Notes: generated by a model not told the origin, from the sequence alone. 64,000 bases of DNA from Acidimicrobiia bacterium (GCA_041676705.1 JBAYRL010000002.1:124001-188000); one strand, 5' to 3'; shown: positions 37,558 through 47,107, numbered from the stretch's first letter. Numbers and translations are program-made.

Positions 37558-38954
37558 CGCTTCGTCTAAAACTAATTTTTGCGCTTAGCGCACTGGCGAC
37601 TTTAACTGCCGCCAGCATCGGCGCGACTGCTTACCAGTTCATGTCCGCTCGCCTCGACGAAGAGATCAACCAATCGCTGGAACAAGCCGTGGCGAACGCC
37701 GCTGTGGTGGTTGATGCCCTAAACACCAACCCCGAAGCCCTAACTGGGGTCACCCCGGTCCTTGATATTCGAGAGCAACTGCGTTCCGACGAAGACCTCA
37801 GAGTAACGCTATTTGAAGGACGCAGCGGACTTGCGGTCAGCACGTCGATCGATCCGATGCCAGTAACTGAGCGCGACTGGAGCCTGGCACAGGTGGGGAA
37901 TCGTGCCGGGCCTTGGTGGCGAGAGGTCACCGTAGAAGGTGAGCATTTCAAGATCGTAACCACACCCTTTGAAGGCGGTTACGCCGTTCAAGCCGCTCGT
38001 CGTCTTGATGAGAAGAATCGGGTTTTGGGTTCAATTAAGAACCGCACCTTGGTTTCGGTGGGTCTAGCCACTGCATTTTCCGCTCTCGGCGGATGGCTAA
38101 TTGCCAACAGAGCCACACGCAGGCTTTCGGGCTTAACCAGCACCGCTACCCAGGTGGCCGTCACCGGTCGCCTCGATGTTCCACTACCAGCCGAAGGCAC
38201 CGACGAGGTCGGCCAGTTAGGTGCAGCCTTTCGAGCCATGCTCTTGGCGCTACAGGAATCGCGCGAAGCTCAAACCCGTTTGGTGCAAGACGCTGGGCAT
38301 GAACTTCGTACCCCTCTTACAAGTCTTCGAACCAACATTTCACTGCTGAAGCGGCTTGATGATCTGGATGACGAAACCCGGTACCAGATACTTGCTGACT
38401 TGGAATCAGAGGCTAGGGAACTTTCAACGTTGGTCAATGAAATTGTGGAATTAGCCACCGCTTCGCGCCAGGACGAAACCGAGAACCTAATAACTCTTGA
38501 CAAATTGGTGGAACAAGTGGCCGATCGGGCCGCGCGTCGAACCAACCGCCAGATCACGGTGAAACACGGTTCCCAGTCTCCCATCATGGGTCGAAGCGGT
38601 GCTATTGAAAGAGCGGTTTCAAACCTGATTGATAATGCCACCAAATTCTCACCACCCGAGAGCGAAGTTGAAGTAACGACCGGGGGCACCACCGTGACGG
38701 TCTGTGACCGTGGCATTGGCATCAGCGAGAAGGATCTGCCATATGTGTTTAACCGTTTTCACCGCGCTACCGAGGCAAGAAGCCGTCCGGGTTCTGGTTT
38801 AGGCCTAGCTATTGTGCAGGCTGTAGCGCTTGAACACGGTGGTTCAGTTCAAGTGACCCAACGCGAAGGTGGTGGCACCTGCGTGTCAATTACCTTTCCG
38901 GCTATTGACACCCAAGCGCCACCACCATTCACCACACCACCATTAATTGGTTGA
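37554..38954 (+). CDS. Sensor histidine kinase (MprB/PrrB-like)
   Basis: A 466-residue membrane kinase that should phosphorylate the preceding regulator. One helix at the N-terminus, an extracytoplasmic sensor of about 130 residues (acidic, WW pair in GPWWREV), a second helix near LVSVGLATAFSALGGWLIA, a HAMP linker, the H box DAGHELRTPLTSL with H249, N box NLIDNATKFSPP, G1 DRGIGI and G2 GSGLGLAIVQ are all in order. The short proline-rich tail PPPFTTPP is not needed for function. The gene converges on the SDR with 9 bases between. Confidence 0.93.
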   Translation: MTLRLKLIFALSALATLTAASIGATAYQFMSARLDEEINQSLEQAVANAAVVVDALNTNPEALTGVTPVLDIREQLRSDEDLRVTLFEGRSGLAVSTSIDPMPVTERDWSLAQVGNRAGPWWREVTVEGEHFKIVTTPFEGGYAVQAARRLDEKNRVLGSIKNRTLVSVGLATAFSALGGWLIANRATRRLSGLTSTATQVAVTGRLDVPLPAEGTDEVGQLGAAFRAMLLALQESREAQTRLVQDAGHELRTPLTSLRTNISLLKRLDDLDDETRYQILADLESEARELSTLVNEIVELATASRQDETENLITLDKLVEQVADRAARRTNRQITVKHGSQSPIMGRSGAIERAVSNLIDNATKFSPPESEVEVTTGGTTVTVCDRGIGISEKDLPYVFNRFHRATEARSRPGSGLGLAIVQAVALEHGGSVQVTQREGGGTCVSITFPAIDTQAPPPFTTPPLIG

Positions 38955-38963
38955 GGCTAGGTG

Positions 38964-39878
38964 TTATCCACCTTTCACAAGTGAAAAATCGAGCTTGGTG
39001 CCAGCGTCTTCAACTAGCTGCGGCACGACCGAGCCAAGCTCGGCTGGATCCCAACGCGCACCCTTGTCTTCTTGAGGGCCGCGTTGCCAGTTGAGCGCCA
39101 CACCAACTCGACCACCACCAACCAAGAACACTTGGCCGGTAATGTCTTTCGATTCCGGGCTAGCCAACCACGCGATTAGCGGCGCGATGTTGGCTGGCGA
39201 ATGCTCATCCCAATCGCCAACGACGGGTTGCGACATGCGTCCACCCAAGTTTTCGGTCATCCGGGTACGAGCGCCCGGAGCAATAGCGTTGACCGTAATG
39301 CCGTAGCGGTTAAGTTCTTTGGCCGCAATGATCGACATGCTGGCGATACCAGATTTGGCAGCACCGTAGTTACCTTGGCCAGGGTTGGCGAAAATACCCG
39401 ACGTTGAGGAGGTGTTAATTACCCGTGCGTCAACCGGCTCACCCGCTTTGGCCTTTTCACGCCAATAAGTGGCCGCCCAGCGAAGCGGGGCGAAAGTGCC
39501 CTTGAGGTGCACGTCGATCACGGCATCCCATTCGGCTTCGGTCATGTTGAAGAGCATGCGGTCACGCAAAATTCCGGCGTTATTGACCAAAACGTCGAGA
39601 GTTCCAAACGTTTCGATGGCGGTGTTAATTATGCGTTGGGCACCTTCCCAATCAGAGACCGAGTCGGTGTTGGCAACGGCTTCACCACCCATCTCTTTAA
39701 TTTCATTAACAACCTGCTGGGCCGGGCCCACGTCACTACCAGTACCGTCGGCAGCCCCACCTAAGTCGTTAACCACTACCTTGGCACCTTGACGTGCCAG
39801 TTCTAATGCGTGCTCACGACCAATGCCTCTACCGGCACCGGTCACAATCGCAACGCGTCCGTCACAAATCCCAGCCAT
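38964..39878 (-). CDS. SDR dehydrogenase, 3-hydroxyacyl-CoA dehydrogenase (HSD17B4-like) type
   Basis: A 304-residue NAD(P)-dependent dehydrogenase. The cofactor motif VTGAGRGIGREHALELARQ is followed by VVVNDLGG, typical of the peroxisomal multifunctional-enzyme type. NNAGILRDRM, a catalytic serine in NTSSTSG, and YGAAKSG (YxxxK) are intact. The start ATG has a strong AAGGAGGAGC site formed by the last codons of the acyl-CoA synthetase gene, 2 bases away, so both are co-translated. Together they suggest activation and oxidation of a fatty or cyclic acyl substrate, which is inference. Confidence 0.89.
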   Translation of the reverse strand: MAGICDGRVAIVTGAGRGIGREHALELARQGAKVVVNDLGGAADGTGSDVGPAQQVVNEIKEMGGEAVANTDSVSDWEGAQRIINTAIETFGTLDVLVNNAGILRDRMLFNMTEAEWDAVIDVHLKGTFAPLRWAATYWREKAKAGEPVDARVINTSSTSGIFANPGQGNYGAAKSGIASMSIIAAKELNRYGITVNAIAPGARTRMTENLGGRMSQPVVGDWDEHSPANIAPLIAWLASPESKDITGQVFLVGGGRVGVALNWQRGPQEDKGARWDPAELGSVVPQLVEDAGTKLDFSLVKGG

Positions 39879-39880
39879 AT

Positions 39881-41464
39881 TTATGCTCCTCCTTGGGCAG
39901 CTTGCATTGCAGCGCGATATTCATCACGCAACAGCCTCTTGTAAAGCTTCCCGTTGTCGTGACGGGGAAGCTCTTCTCGAAATTCCACCCGACGTGGGCA
40001 TTTGAAGTGTGCCAAGCGCTCACGAGCATACGCGATTAGCTCAGCGGCCAGCTCAGGGGTGGGTTCAACACCCGGTTGTGGTTCCACCACGGCTGTTACT
40101 TCTTCGCCCCATTCCTCGTTAGGAATACCAATTACGGCTACGTCGCCAACGGCGGGATGGGTGAGCAATTCGGCCTCAACCTCAGCCGGATACACGTTTA
40201 CACCACCTGAAATAATGAGGTTGGCGCTGCGGTCGGTAAGGAACAGGTAGCCGTCTTGGTCGAGGTAGCCCACATCGCCCAGGGTGTAGTGCGTACCCCG
40301 GTAGCTGCCGTTGGTTTTGTCGGAATCTTTGTAGTACTCAAAACGCCCAACCTCGGGGGCTTTCAAATACACGGTGCCGATTTCACCCTTAGGAAGGTCG
40401 TGGCCCTCGTCATCAAGGATGCGAATGTGATCTTCGGTGGGCGGCTTACCTACCGTGCCGGGTTTGGTCAGCCACTCTTCCGAATCAACGGTGGTACCGG
40501 CTCCTTCGGTAGCGGCGTAATACTCGTGAACGATGGGGCCCACCCACTCGATTAGGGCCTTCTTCACCGTGACTGGACAGGGAGCTGCACCGTGGTTGAT
40601 GTATTGCAAAGACGAAATATCGTGCGCCTCGCGAACTTCGGCTGGCAGTGAAAGCAGCCGATGGAACATGGTGGGCACCATATGGGTGTGCGTAATTTTG
40701 TGTTGTTCGATCAGCTTCAGCGTTTCGGCGGCATCCCAACCATCCATCATCACTACACCAGCACCGCAGTTAAGGGGGGCGCTCAACGAGAAAGCGAGTG
40801 GTGCTGCGTGATACAAAGGGCCGGTACAGAGGTTGACGCTTTCACCCGGCTTGTAATTAGCAGCTGAATTCATAGTGGCAGCCGCTTGCAGTCGTGCCGC
40901 TTCGGGGGATCGGGGACGTGCCACGCCCTTGGGTCGGCCGGTAGTACCCGAGGTGTAGAGCATTTGGCTACCAACGGTTGGCTCGTCAATGTCGCTTGGG
41001 TCTTGCCCAGCGATGACCGAATCGAAGGTTTCGAATCCTTCAATATCGCCGCCCACTGAGATCAATATGGTAGCGCCGGGCGCATATTTGGTAGCGCCTT
41101 TGGCAGCCTCGGCGAAACGAGCGTCGGCCACAAAAACCTTGGCTTCGCAGTCGTTTAGAATGTATCCGGCCTCTTCGCCGGTTAGGTGCCAGTTGATGGT
41201 GGTGAATCGCACGCCAATTCGAAGGGCGGTGTATACCGATTCTGGAAATTCTGGCCGGTTGGCCATCATGATCGCCAATGAGTCGCCAGCTTCAACGCCA
41301 CGCGACCGAAGGGCGCGAGCTAACCGGTTGCAGTTGGCGTTAAGCTCTTCAAACGTTCGATCGCCGTGCTCGCTGATGATAGCTGGCACATCGGGCTGAC
41401 GCTCGGCCCAATACGCCAGTGTCATTCCATTACCGGCTGCGTCGAGAAACGCTTCGTCAGTCAT
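39881..41464 (-). CDS. Acyl-CoA synthetase (AMP-forming, FadD type)
   Basis: A 527-residue ligase that activates a carboxylic acid to its CoA thioester through an acyl-AMP. The P-loop LYTSGTTGRPKGV, the A5-type motif YYAATEGAG, the A7 motif GDVGYLDQDGYLFLTDR, and the hinge ISGGVNVYPAEVE are all present. The C-terminal catalytic lysine lies in HDNGKLYKRLLRD. An AGAGGTAGGT site precedes the ATG at 41464. It is the first gene of an operon with the SDR. The substrate cannot be read from sequence. About 258 bases upstream carry no gene and probably hold the promoter. Confidence 0.92.
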   Translation of the reverse strand: MTDEAFLDAAGNGMTLAYWAERQPDVPAIISEHGDRTFEELNANCNRLARALRSRGVEAGDSLAIMMANRPEFPESVYTALRIGVRFTTINWHLTGEEAGYILNDCEAKVFVADARFAEAAKGATKYAPGATILISVGGDIEGFETFDSVIAGQDPSDIDEPTVGSQMLYTSGTTGRPKGVARPRSPEAARLQAAATMNSAANYKPGESVNLCTGPLYHAAPLAFSLSAPLNCGAGVVMMDGWDAAETLKLIEQHKITHTHMVPTMFHRLLSLPAEVREAHDISSLQYINHGAAPCPVTVKKALIEWVGPIVHEYYAATEGAGTTVDSEEWLTKPGTVGKPPTEDHIRILDDEGHDLPKGEIGTVYLKAPEVGRFEYYKDSDKTNGSYRGTHYTLGDVGYLDQDGYLFLTDRSANLIISGGVNVYPAEVEAELLTHPAVGDVAVIGIPNEEWGEEVTAVVEPQPGVEPTPELAAELIAYARERLAHFKCPRRVEFREELPRHDNGKLYKRLLRDEYRAAMQAAQGGA

Positions 41465-41722
41465 TTACCTACCTCTGTTGATACTTCTAGAAACCGTCGG
41501 TAGGGCAAGTGCCTCGACACCATCAACCCTTGTGGCCAATCTTGGACACACCCAGAGCTGTTGAGTGCTTCACAATTCCCCCTGCACCCAGCTGTGACGC
41601 TAGGCACGAAAATTAGTTTAGGTCTTTAATCAAATTTTCGCTAAGACAGAACGCAAGGAAAGCTGGCTGAAACATAATCCAGAGCTAGAAAATATGTGGA
41701 AAACGCCTATTTAGAAGGGCTT

Positions 41723-42340
41723 TTAGCTGGTCATTCCGCCAAGGCCGACTAAACCTCGTGCCAGTTCGACCTCACCCATATGACGCATGCCGTGTTGGTA
41801 GTGCCAACATTCCACGGCGTCTAGAACAGTCAAACCATCAGGGCCAGCCACACGAGCACTAAACGTGTTTTCAACCATGGGGCCAAATGGCCGAGGAACT
41901 ATCAGCTTACGCAAATCGTCTAAAGTTTGTTCCTCTAGCCAGGCTTCAGTGCGGTCGAAAACCGCTCGTTGATATTCTTTGAACGCCTCGTAGTCACCAA
42001 CCCGCTGGTGAATCATTTCCTCAACCATACGTTCTTTACCGTGATCGTTGATGGCCATTTTCACCCGCGCCTGCCACTCGTCGTTCCACACGGGCGAAAC
42101 ACCGGCCAAGACGGCAAAGGTGACATCTTGCATGTTGGTGTAATGGAAAAGAGAGAACGCGATCGGCAAGACGCCTTCACGTTCAAAATGGTTGACATGG
42201 CTCAAGTCCATTGTGGCCACCGCGTCGTACCAAAGGGTATGCATGGCGGCCATGCGTCGACGCAGCGAGTCGACCAGCAACTCACCGTCGCTAAGTTGAT
42301 TAGGGGCAGTCTCTTTTTCGACGGTCAAGTTGGTCTCCAA
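41723..42340 (-). CDS. DinB-like four-helix-bundle protein
   Basis: A 205-residue soluble protein resembling the DinB/YfiT superfamily of four-helix bundles with a three-histidine metal site. SLFHYTNMQD gives one histidine, and the C-terminal helix CWHYQHGMRHMGEVELARGLVGL holds the others in the typical HxxxHxGE-type arrangement. Many actinobacterial members act in thiol (mycothiol) transfer, but that cannot be shown here. The start codon is a TTG at 42340 with a weak ribosome binding site, so the N-terminus is uncertain. It is divergent from the SRPBCC gene. Confidence 0.68.
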   Translation of the reverse strand: METNLTVEKETAPNQLSDGELLVDSLRRRMAAMHTLWYDAVATMDLSHVNHFEREGVLPIAFSLFHYTNMQDVTFAVLAGVSPVWNDEWQARVKMAINDHGKERMVEEMIHQRVGDYEAFKEYQRAVFDRTEAWLEEQTLDDLRKLIVPRPFGPMVENTFSARVAGPDGLTVLDAVECWHYQHGMRHMGEVELARGLVGLGGMTS

Positions 42341-42448
42341 GATTCAATTGAGTTTGAACCAACACCAGGGCGGAGCTGGGCTAACACTCTGTCTAGTTAG
42401 TAAACATTATTCATAGACGTGACATCGGTCAATGAGTAGGGTTGCTCT

Positions 42449-42838
42449 ATGCGTGCAAGCGAACGACGACAGCTCCGGATAAAACGACCGGCCGATGACG
42501 TGTGGAAGCTAGTTGGTGACCCCGAGCTCATACACACTTGGTTTCCAGGCATCGTTTCCGCTCGCGTGGAAGGTGACACTCGCACCATTGTTACGGCCAC
42601 CAACCAGGAATTACCCGAGCGAATCATCACCAACGACGCCGTTCAGCGGCGCTTCCAATACAGCATCACTTCGCCGCTGTTCAAAGAGCACCTAGGCACC
42701 ATCGATGTCATCGACTTAGAAGACTCCACATCTTTAGTGGTGTATTCCACCGATGCCGATCCGGCCACCATGGCTTTAACCATTGCTGGTGGTACCGCCG
42801 AAGCACTCGAAGAGTTGCGCCGACAACTAGAAAACTAG
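42449..42838 (+). CDS. SRPBCC (START-like) family protein
   Basis: A 129-residue single-domain polyketide-cyclase-like protein. The pattern VWKLVGDPELIHTWFPGIVSARVEGD is the classic SRPBCC opening (VW..v.d......w.p.v). A central YSITSPLFKEH strand and a C-terminal helix AEALEELRRQL follow. It probably binds a hydrophobic small molecule. It lies 18 bases upstream of the sulfatase and may be co-transcribed with it. The ligand is unknown. Confidence 0.85.
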   Translation: MRASERRQLRIKRPADDVWKLVGDPELIHTWFPGIVSARVEGDTRTIVTATNQELPERIITNDAVQRRFQYSITSPLFKEHLGTIDVIDLEDSTSLVVYSTDADPATMALTIAGGTAEALEELRRQLEN

Positions 42839-42856
42839 TTGGGGAAAGAGGAATTC

Positions 42857-44392
42857 ATGGGCCGTAAAATTCTTTTTGTCACCACCGATCAGCAGCGCTA
42901 CGACACCCTTGGATGCAACGGGGGCCAACTCGCTCGTACCCCAGTGGTGGATGCGTTGGCCAAAGCAGGCTTGCGCTATGAGCGCGCCGTGCCTCAAACC
43001 GTAGTGTGCATGCCGTCGCGCTCCACCATGTTGACCGGGCAGTATCCGCGCACTCACGGCGTTTGGATGAATGGGGTGCCACTGCCAGCTGATGCCCCCT
43101 CGGTTGCCAACGTGCTTAGCCAAAACGGATACCGAACAGCGCTGGTTGGTAAGCCCCATTTCGAACCTTTTTTGGATCCTTTTGGCCGATTCACCGAAAA
43201 CCGTCTAGCTCGAGAAGGCTCGTTCGGCCCCCATCGAGGTTTTGAACACATGGAATTGGCGACACATGGTGCCGCTGGGCAGCTGCATTATGCGCGCTGG
43301 ATCGCGAACGAGCACCCAGAAGCTGCCACATGGTACTACCCGGTACTAGATGGCGACTTCGAGGTGAATGCTGCCGGTGGGGGCGACACCGGTGCACCAC
43401 AGGTTCACAACAACCAGATTCCGAAAGAGTGGTACCACACCGACTGGGTAGCCGACCGCACGATTAGCTGGTTGGATTCCCTAGACGAAGGTGACGATTG
43501 GTTCTGTTGGATGAGCTTCCCCGACCCGCACCATCCTTGGGATCCACCCTCCTCCGAACTGGGCCGCATCAACTGGCGCGACGTACCACTGCCGGCGGGT
43601 TACCCAGAAAACGAGGCCGAACGCCTGGCCCTGCTTGATAGCAAACCACGTCATTGGCGGATGTGGTACGAGGGCCAGCTGGTTTCGAACTACGAAGCAC
43701 CTCGTCGTTGGGTTCCAGCCACCTTGAGCGCCGACCAGGTGCGAGAGGTGAACGCTAGAAACGCCATTGAAGTGGAGTTGATTGACGAGGCACTTGGTCG
43801 GGTCTTAGCCGCCATTGCCGCACGCGGTTGGAGCGAAGACGTCGACGTGGTCTTCACTACCGATCACGGCGAACTCCAAGGTGACTACGGGTTGTTGTTC
43901 AAAGGCCCCTACCATACCGATGGGCTAATGCGGTTGCCTTTGATCTGGCGGCCAGCACCAGCGGCCAAAGTGGCACCCCAGGTTGTTACGAAACCAGTCA
44001 GCCTGGTTGATTTGGCCCCCACGTTCTGTGAAATCGCGGGCCTTGATGCACCAGCTTGGATGGAGGGCCAAGCACTACCTAGTAGCGACTTTGACGCCAA
44101 CCAAAGAGGTTTCGAACGGTCTTTGACAGAATGGGACAGCGAGATATTCGGCGTCTCTATGTATTTACGCACCATCACCAGAGACGGCTGGGTAGCGACC
44201 ATTTATCGCCCGGGCACTGTGCATGATGGGACCGAAGGTGAGCTTTACAATCTCTATGAGGACCCACTCCAACGGGTGAATCTCTGGGACGACCAATCTA
44301 AGGCCGCCGTGCGCCGTGACTTGGTAATTGACCTAGAAGATTCGTTGCTGCCACGAACGGCACCGAAAAAATCGGTCCAAGCGCCGGTTTAG
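42857..44392 (+). CDS. Sulfatase (type I, formylglycine-dependent family)
   Basis: A 511-residue alkaline-phosphatase-fold hydrolase. The CxPSR motif is present (VVCMPSRSTMLTG, C51), so the cysteine can be converted to formylglycine. The N-terminal metal residues lie in TTDQQRYDTLGC, and the second metal site is FTTDHGELQGDYGLLFKG. No signal peptide is visible, so it is likely cytoplasmic. The start is the ATG at 42857 behind AAAGAGG. The TTG at 42839 is rejected. Some relatives hydrolyse phosphonate or choline-sulfate esters, so the substrate is open. The stop lies inside a hairpin terminator. Confidence 0.9.
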   Translation: MGRKILFVTTDQQRYDTLGCNGGQLARTPVVDALAKAGLRYERAVPQTVVCMPSRSTMLTGQYPRTHGVWMNGVPLPADAPSVANVLSQNGYRTALVGKPHFEPFLDPFGRFTENRLAREGSFGPHRGFEHMELATHGAAGQLHYARWIANEHPEAATWYYPVLDGDFEVNAAGGGDTGAPQVHNNQIPKEWYHTDWVADRTISWLDSLDEGDDWFCWMSFPDPHHPWDPPSSELGRINWRDVPLPAGYPENEAERLALLDSKPRHWRMWYEGQLVSNYEAPRRWVPATLSADQVREVNARNAIEVELIDEALGRVLAAIAARGWSEDVDVVFTTDHGELQGDYGLLFKGPYHTDGLMRLPLIWRPAPAAKVAPQVVTKPVSLVDLAPTFCEIAGLDAPAWMEGQALPSSDFDANQRGFERSLTEWDSEIFGVSMYLRTITRDGWVATIYRPGTVHDGTEGELYNLYEDPLQRVNLWDDQSKAAVRRDLVIDLEDSLLPRTAPKKSVQAPV

Positions 44393-44411
44393 AAACCGAG
44401 GCCTGGACCGA
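44372..44411. terminator. Bidirectional hairpin terminator between sulfatase and HPF genes
   Basis: TCGGTCCA (44372-44379) pairs with TGGACCGA (44404-44411), and an inner stem pairs CGGTTT with AAACCG around a 2-base loop. The sulfatase stop codon (44390-44392) lies in the loop region. An A-run before the stem would give a U-run for transcription arriving from the HPF side. Confidence 0.65.
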
Positions 44412-44513
44412 AATACAAACGGTTACTACCAAAGCGGTAAGCGCTGCTAGCAATGGCTATTGCTCTATTGAGAAAACATGCTCTGCTATAGCACGAATCC
44501 TCGGCAGCAAAAC

Positions 44514-45305
44514 TTATTCGTCGATGGTGATCAGGCCGTAATGTCCGTCGTAGCGGCGATAGATTACGGCACCTCGATCGGTACTCTCGTCAATAAAGAA
44601 CACAAACTTGAGTTCACTACCATTCAGCGCATCGACAGCGTCATCCACGCTCTGAGTAGGTAGCGCCACGCTCGAAAGTTGAATTTGCTCGCTGCATGAA
44701 TTCAAGGCGTCGCCGTTCGGCGTTGGTTGAATAATTTTGTAGCCCTGCTCGCTGGCGCGGTAAACCAGGTTGTCTTCTTGGGTGTTGACGTTGTTGAACA
44801 AGAAGAAGTCGTGGTCCATCGTTTCCATATCGAAAACTGCTTCGTCGGGGGTTGAGGGCCCGGGAGTGAAGCTCTTACGACGAACAATCTCACGATCTTC
44901 AAGGGGACGATCGAAAAAGACAGGCCGGTCTTGGGGGATGTCGCCCTTACGCCAGTGACCGTCGCCAGCCTCTAGGTTCTTACGCTGCAACGCCCGGCGA
45001 CGTGACGAGTGGTCGCTAATTTGGCGCTGAATTCGCTCTTCAAATTTGTCGATGGCGTCGGGCATGGTGGCAGCGGCGACATAGGCGCGCACAACCTGGC
45101 CGTCGAGGTCGACCGAACCAATAACTTTGGCGGGCCGTTCTCGTGCTGGGTCAGCTTCCATAATCAGTCGGATACGACCTAGAAGTGCAGGGCTCGATGA
45201 CACACGCACCACAGTGTTCAGTTTGTCTAGTGCCCTCTCGACATCACGTTCCTCCACCTCTCCTTCGGTGGATACGTTGATTGCAAAACTATTTTCGACA
45301 GCCAT
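44514..45305 (-). CDS. hpf: Ribosome hibernation promoting factor (long form, two C-terminal domains)
   Basis: A 263-residue ribosome-associated factor for stationary-phase silencing. The N-terminal RaiA/S30AE domain (FAINVSTEGEVEERDVERALDKL and the basic DHSSRRRALQRK stretch) is followed by two copies of the C-terminal dimerisation-type domain: TPDEAVFDMETMDHDFFLF with NLVYR, then SVDDAVDALNGSELKFVFF with AVIYRR. A double C-terminal module is known for the mycobacterial dormancy-associated factors. The start at 45305 has a GGGAG site. The frame extends back to 45395, but those residues are not conserved. It is divergent from the Nudix gene. Confidence 0.88.
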   Translation of the reverse strand: MAVENSFAINVSTEGEVEERDVERALDKLNTVVRVSSSPALLGRIRLIMEADPARERPAKVIGSVDLDGQVVRAYVAAATMPDAIDKFEERIQRQISDHSSRRRALQRKNLEAGDGHWRKGDIPQDRPVFFDRPLEDREIVRRKSFTPGPSTPDEAVFDMETMDHDFFLFNNVNTQEDNLVYRASEQGYKIIQPTPNGDALNSCSEQIQLSSVALPTQSVDDAVDALNGSELKFVFFIDESTDRGAVIYRRYDGHYGLITIDE

Positions 45306-45555
45306 GAGGCTCCCTTGCCATGGTCGGGGGTAAAAGAGTGTTGCACAAGCTATTCTACTCGTGCGGTAGACCTGTCCTAGGTGGACCATGGTCACGATTT
45401 AGTAGGTCTTTAATCTAGACGGTTCCGCGTGGGGTCTCTAGGCAGCCCAAATTTCAATCGCCTGAATATCTCGGTGTCGATTCACAATTGTGGTGGACCA
45501 AGAATCATTTAACCGCCATGCTTGGATGAATCACAGGTTGAAGGAGTGCATCACT

Positions 45556-46311
45556 GTGGCACCATCGAAATCGGGTTTCGACCCTGAGAGACTGATGTCC
45601 AATAAGGGCAGTCCCATGCCAGCCATTCCAGCCGCCACCGTAATTTTACTGCGAGATGGCCCTGATGGTCTTTCCACCCTGATGCTGCGCCGCAACCCAT
45701 CGGGCATATTTGGTGGTTTGTGGGTGTTTCCCGGTGGGCGGGTGGAAGATAGCGATCACCAGTTGGCCAAGACTCTGCTTGGTTCTGATGGTGAGCCACT
45801 CGATCCGCTGGAAGCAACGATGCGGATCGCGGCTGCTCGTGAAACGATCGAAGAGTGCAGTCTGTTGCTGGAGCCAGGTCAGATGGTTCCGTTTTCACGC
45901 TGGTTGCCACCACCGCAAACCCCCAAGCGTTTTGATACTTGGTTTTTCGTAGCACCTGCGGCGGCGGGAGATGTTGCTATCGACGGACAAGAAATCCACG
46001 ATCACATCTGGCTGCCGCCAAAGCAGGTGATCGAACGTCGAAACGCTGGCGAGCTGGATTTAGCACCACCCACTTTTGTCACGCTTTCCGAACTAGCTCA
46101 CGCTTCGAGCGTTGCCGAGGCCATTCAACTGGCTAGTTTGCGCCAGCCGCTTCCATTCTACGAATCGCGTTTCTCGGCCAGTGGCGAACCGGTCTTGATG
46201 TGGTCAGAAGATGCTGGCTATGAAACCTCTGACGCCAGCCTTAGTGGTGCTCAACATCGTTTACTAATGGGTTCAGGCCCCTGGCAATACATCCGGGAAT
46301 TGGAAAGCTGA
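45556..46311 (+). CDS. Nudix hydrolase (NUDT19/acyl-CoA-diphosphatase-like)
   Basis: A 251-residue hydrolase of nucleoside-diphosphate-linked substrates. The Nudix box is split by an insert: GGRVEDSD, about 25 residues, then AAARETIEECSLLL (RExxEE core). This long-box form, with a GIFGGLWVFPGG strand before it, is typical of the NUDT19/NUDT8-type enzymes that cleave CoA esters. I start at the GTG at 45556, 9 bases after AAGGAG. The GTG at 45490 would add 22 unlikely residues. Its 3' end faces the DsbA-like gene. Confidence 0.86.
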   Translation: MAPSKSGFDPERLMSNKGSPMPAIPAATVILLRDGPDGLSTLMLRRNPSGIFGGLWVFPGGRVEDSDHQLAKTLLGSDGEPLDPLEATMRIAAARETIEECSLLLEPGQMVPFSRWLPPPQTPKRFDTWFFVAPAAAGDVAIDGQEIHDHIWLPPKQVIERRNAGELDLAPPTFVTLSELAHASSVAEAIQLASLRQPLPFYESRFSASGEPVLMWSEDAGYETSDASLSGAQHRLLMGSGPWQYIRELES

Positions 46312-46408
46312 CCCGGCAAACCTTGTTACGCCAAGACCGTCAAATGGACGCTGGAAAGCCAGTGGGCGACATGGATCCGCTGCTGTTAAGGTTCATCAAC
46401 AAGATCAG

Positions 46409-47107
46409 CTAAGGTGCCGGATTTTGGATGGTACGCCAGGCTCTAGAACGCAGGTAGGTGTCGAAGCTTTGTCCGATATGGCGGTGGTCTTCTTCCGTTT
46501 TTGGATGAGTGAGCTCGTAGAGATGGGGGAATTCGCTCCAACCCCTAACCAGGTCCCAAAGGCGTAACGCTTCGGCACCAGTGGGTGCAGGCGTGATGAC
46601 CGGTCCGAATAAGGCGTGGTCGCCCGGCAATACAATGATTGGCACCCCGTATCCGCCGTAGGTGACAACGGCCCGATTGTGGTCAGCATGTACCTCTTCG
46701 GTGGTGGTGGAATCATCCAAGGCTTCATCCAACAGCTCGGGGCTGTAACCCAGCTCACCTAATAACTTGCGGTGGGTGTCAGGTTCATGAGTTCGTCGGC
46801 CGTTCAGGTGAAACGCGGTGCCGACAGCCTCATACCACCGGTCGAGAGCTGCCATGCTCTCTCGACGAAGTAGCGCACCAACCCTCATTTGTGACCAACC
46901 GTAAGACCATTGGCGCTCCCACGGGTGCTTTTTACCTTCTTCGCGGTTAATTTCCTCTAAAGAAAAGAAGCTCCACTTAATATCAAGGGGGACCTGTTTT
47001 CGTACTTCACGAATCCACAATGACGTTTGAAAAGCCCACGGGCACATAGGGTCAAAGAAAAATTCGATGGTTTCGGTGGAATTCGTACTTCCCACAATCT
47101 CAGTCAT
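46409..47107 (-). CDS. DsbA-family protein, mycothiol-dependent nitroreductase (Rv2466c)-like, CPWA active site
   Basis: A 232-residue thioredoxin-fold protein with the inserted helical domain of the DsbA/FrnE group. The N-terminal FFFDPMCPWAFQTSLW and WSFFSLEEINR match the actinobacterial Rv2466c type, which uses mycothiol and a CPWC active site. Here the second cysteine is alanine (CPWA), so only the attacking cysteine remains and a disulfide cannot form within the motif. The C-terminal region has YGVPIIVLPG with the conserved cis-proline. A monothiol mechanism with mycothiol is plausible. The start ATG is at 47107. Confidence 0.84.
   Translation of the reverse strand: MTEIVGSTNSTETIEFFFDPMCPWAFQTSLWIREVRKQVPLDIKWSFFSLEEINREEGKKHPWERQWSYGWSQMRVGALLRRESMAALDRWYEAVGTAFHLNGRRTHEPDTHRKLLGELGYSPELLDEALDDSTTTEEVHADHNRAVVTYGGYGVPIIVLPGDHALFGPVITPAPTGAEALRLWDLVRGWSEFPHLYELTHPKTEEDHRHIGQSFDTYLRSRAWRTIQNPAP

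Noticed and set aside
41699..41724. Terminator hairpin AAAACGCC...GGGCTTTT after the DinB-like gene
   Set aside because: Two central mismatches leave only a weak stem, so pairing is not convincing.
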